Shown here in pieces: positions 63,417 to 64,000 of a stretch of 64,000 bases of DNA. The translations under genes and the position numbers were made by a program. The stretch lies in contig NZ_CP040792.1 of assembly GCF_021952865.1 (NCBI RefSeq), positions 2,790,001 to 2,854,000 of the forward strand. The letters are read 5' to 3'. The notes beneath the pieces were generated by a model that saw only the letters and a program-made list of their open reading frames with translations, had not been told where the DNA came from and ran no database searches. The DNA comes from Clavibacter californiensis (GTDB taxonomy: Bacteria > Actinomycetota > Actinomycetes > Actinomycetales > Microbacteriaceae). Position 1 is the first letter of the stretch, and each line of letters opens with the position of its first letter.

Positions 63417-64000
63417 CTAGTTCGCACCGCTGGTGTTGATGCCGCCGTTGACGCCGTTGGGGTAGAACCCGCCCTTGGTCACGGCCTTGTTGTTCAGGTA
63501 CACGATGTTGAGGACCTGACCCGTGGTGCGGCTGAACGCGATGCCGTTCGCGTCGGTCGGCACGAGGTTCGCGCCGCCCGAGACCGTGATGCCCTGGTCG
63601 AGGTCCGTGGACCCGTCGAGGGAGTCGCGCGCGTCCGAGATCGCGTTCGTCGGAGCCGCGAGGCCCTTCGCGAACAGCGACGTGCGGATGATGCCCGCGT
63701 GGTACGCCTCGACCGCGAGGATGCCGGCGGCCGCCTCGAGGTACGTCTTGTTCGTGATGAGCGGGGCGGCGCCCTTGTAGGCGGTCACTCCGACGTCCTC
63801 GAACACGAAGGACGCGAGCAGGAAGTTCTCGTCGCTCGCGAACGCGTCGAACTTCTGGCCCGGCTTGATGAGGCCGGCGGCCGTCGCCGCGGCCGAGAAG
63901 GCCGCGTCGAGGTCGATGGCCGGACGGGCGACCTTGGCCGAGCCCAGCGCGGAGCGCAGGAACTTGACGTGGGCCTTCTCGTCCTGGGCGATCTCGCGGG
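63417..64000 (-). CDS. Ferritin-like domain protein (5' end outside window)
   Basis: The open frame continues past the right edge; about 194 C-terminal residues are visible. The helix pairs [37 protein letters not shown] and [20 protein letters not shown] show the Glu/His pattern of the Ferritin_2 (desiccation/Rds1-like) family. A Gly/Asn-rich tail ends [10 protein letters not shown]. Relatives are usually Tat-exported; the N-terminus that would show this is missing. Confidence 0.88.
   Translation of the reverse strand, partial: REIAQDEKAHVKFLRSALGSAKVARPAIDLDAAFSAAATAAGLIKPGQKFDAFASDENFLLASFVFEDVGVTAYKGAAPLITNKTYLEAAAGILAVEAYHAGIIRTSLFAKGLAAPTNAISDARDSLDGSTDLDQGITVSGGANLVPTDANGIAFSRTTGQVLNIVYLNNKAVTKGGFYPNGVNGGINTSGAN

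Noticed and set aside
59391-63439. Open frames of more than 1300 codons on both strands over 59.4-63.4 kb
   Set aside because: They are Arg/Ala/Gly/His-rich shadows of the surface-protein and permease genes, which have clear families in another frame. High GC removes stop codons.

Overview
The window is very GC-rich actinobacterial chromosome. Gene content points to Microbacteriaceae and most likely Clavibacter or a close relative, an inference from content rather than a database match: mycothiol conjugate amidase, a PIN-PhoH fusion, a DUF3090/SCO1664/MSMEG_4193 trio, many GTG starts, 4-bp start/stop overlaps and a strikingly frequent GGATCC hexamer. No rRNA, tRNA, CRISPR array, IS element or prophage was seen.

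Layout. 1-8.4 kb: an oligopeptide/dipeptide ABC importer on the minus strand, with a paralogous binding-protein gene at each end and one plus-strand PH-domain gene inside it; its DppB-type permease carries a large extra membrane insertion. 8.6-11.6 kb: CPBP membrane protease, then DUF485 protein plus ActP-type acetate symporter. 11.7-16.5 kb: glycine cleavage operon gcvT-gcvH-gcvP behind a tandem glycine riboswitch. 16.6-18.4 kb: SseB-like protein, a BlaI/CopY-type regulator broken by a 7-bp tandem duplication, and a CopC copper-binding protein. 18.5-23.5 kb: sufS-sufU, ChaB/Rho-N protein, GNAT, and two convergent zinc-finger/nuclease-fold genes. 23.7-27.8 kb: MarR-like regulator, two amino-acid permeases and a universal stress protein.

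27.7-29.4 kb is a small patch of visibly lower GC carrying one orphan winged-helix/two-TM protein; it is the best candidate for acquired DNA. 29.4-31.5 kb is the compact, functionally unsolved trio phosphomutase-like/DUF3090/SCO1664 kinase-like. A higBA toxin-antitoxin pair with its own inverted repeat sits at 31.5-32.1 kb. From 32 to 53 kb the window is conserved actinobacterial housekeeping (ychF, exonuclease, rmuC, fba, ispH, xseAB, carbonic anhydrase, fumC, phoH2, uppS, hemolysin III, mca, DUF4307, greA), the same set found scattered over the Rv1080c-Rv1112 interval of Mycobacterium tuberculosis. A Ugp-like transporter operon ending in a glycerophosphodiesterase gene (46.3-50.4 kb) lies within it, preceded by a perfect AACGTT-centred palindrome. 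53.3-64 kb holds ilvA, an AI-2E family exporter, a YcaQ-type crosslink glycosylase, LemA, a GH1 protein lacking both catalytic glutamates, a large Ig-like/multi-TM surface protein, a cationic amino-acid permease and a truncated ferritin-like protein.

The most interesting items are the catalytically dead GH1 protein, the BlaI frameshift duplication, the three-gene kinase/phosphatase-like system, the low-GC winged-helix/TM gene, the paired zinc-nuclease genes and the enlarged DppB permease.
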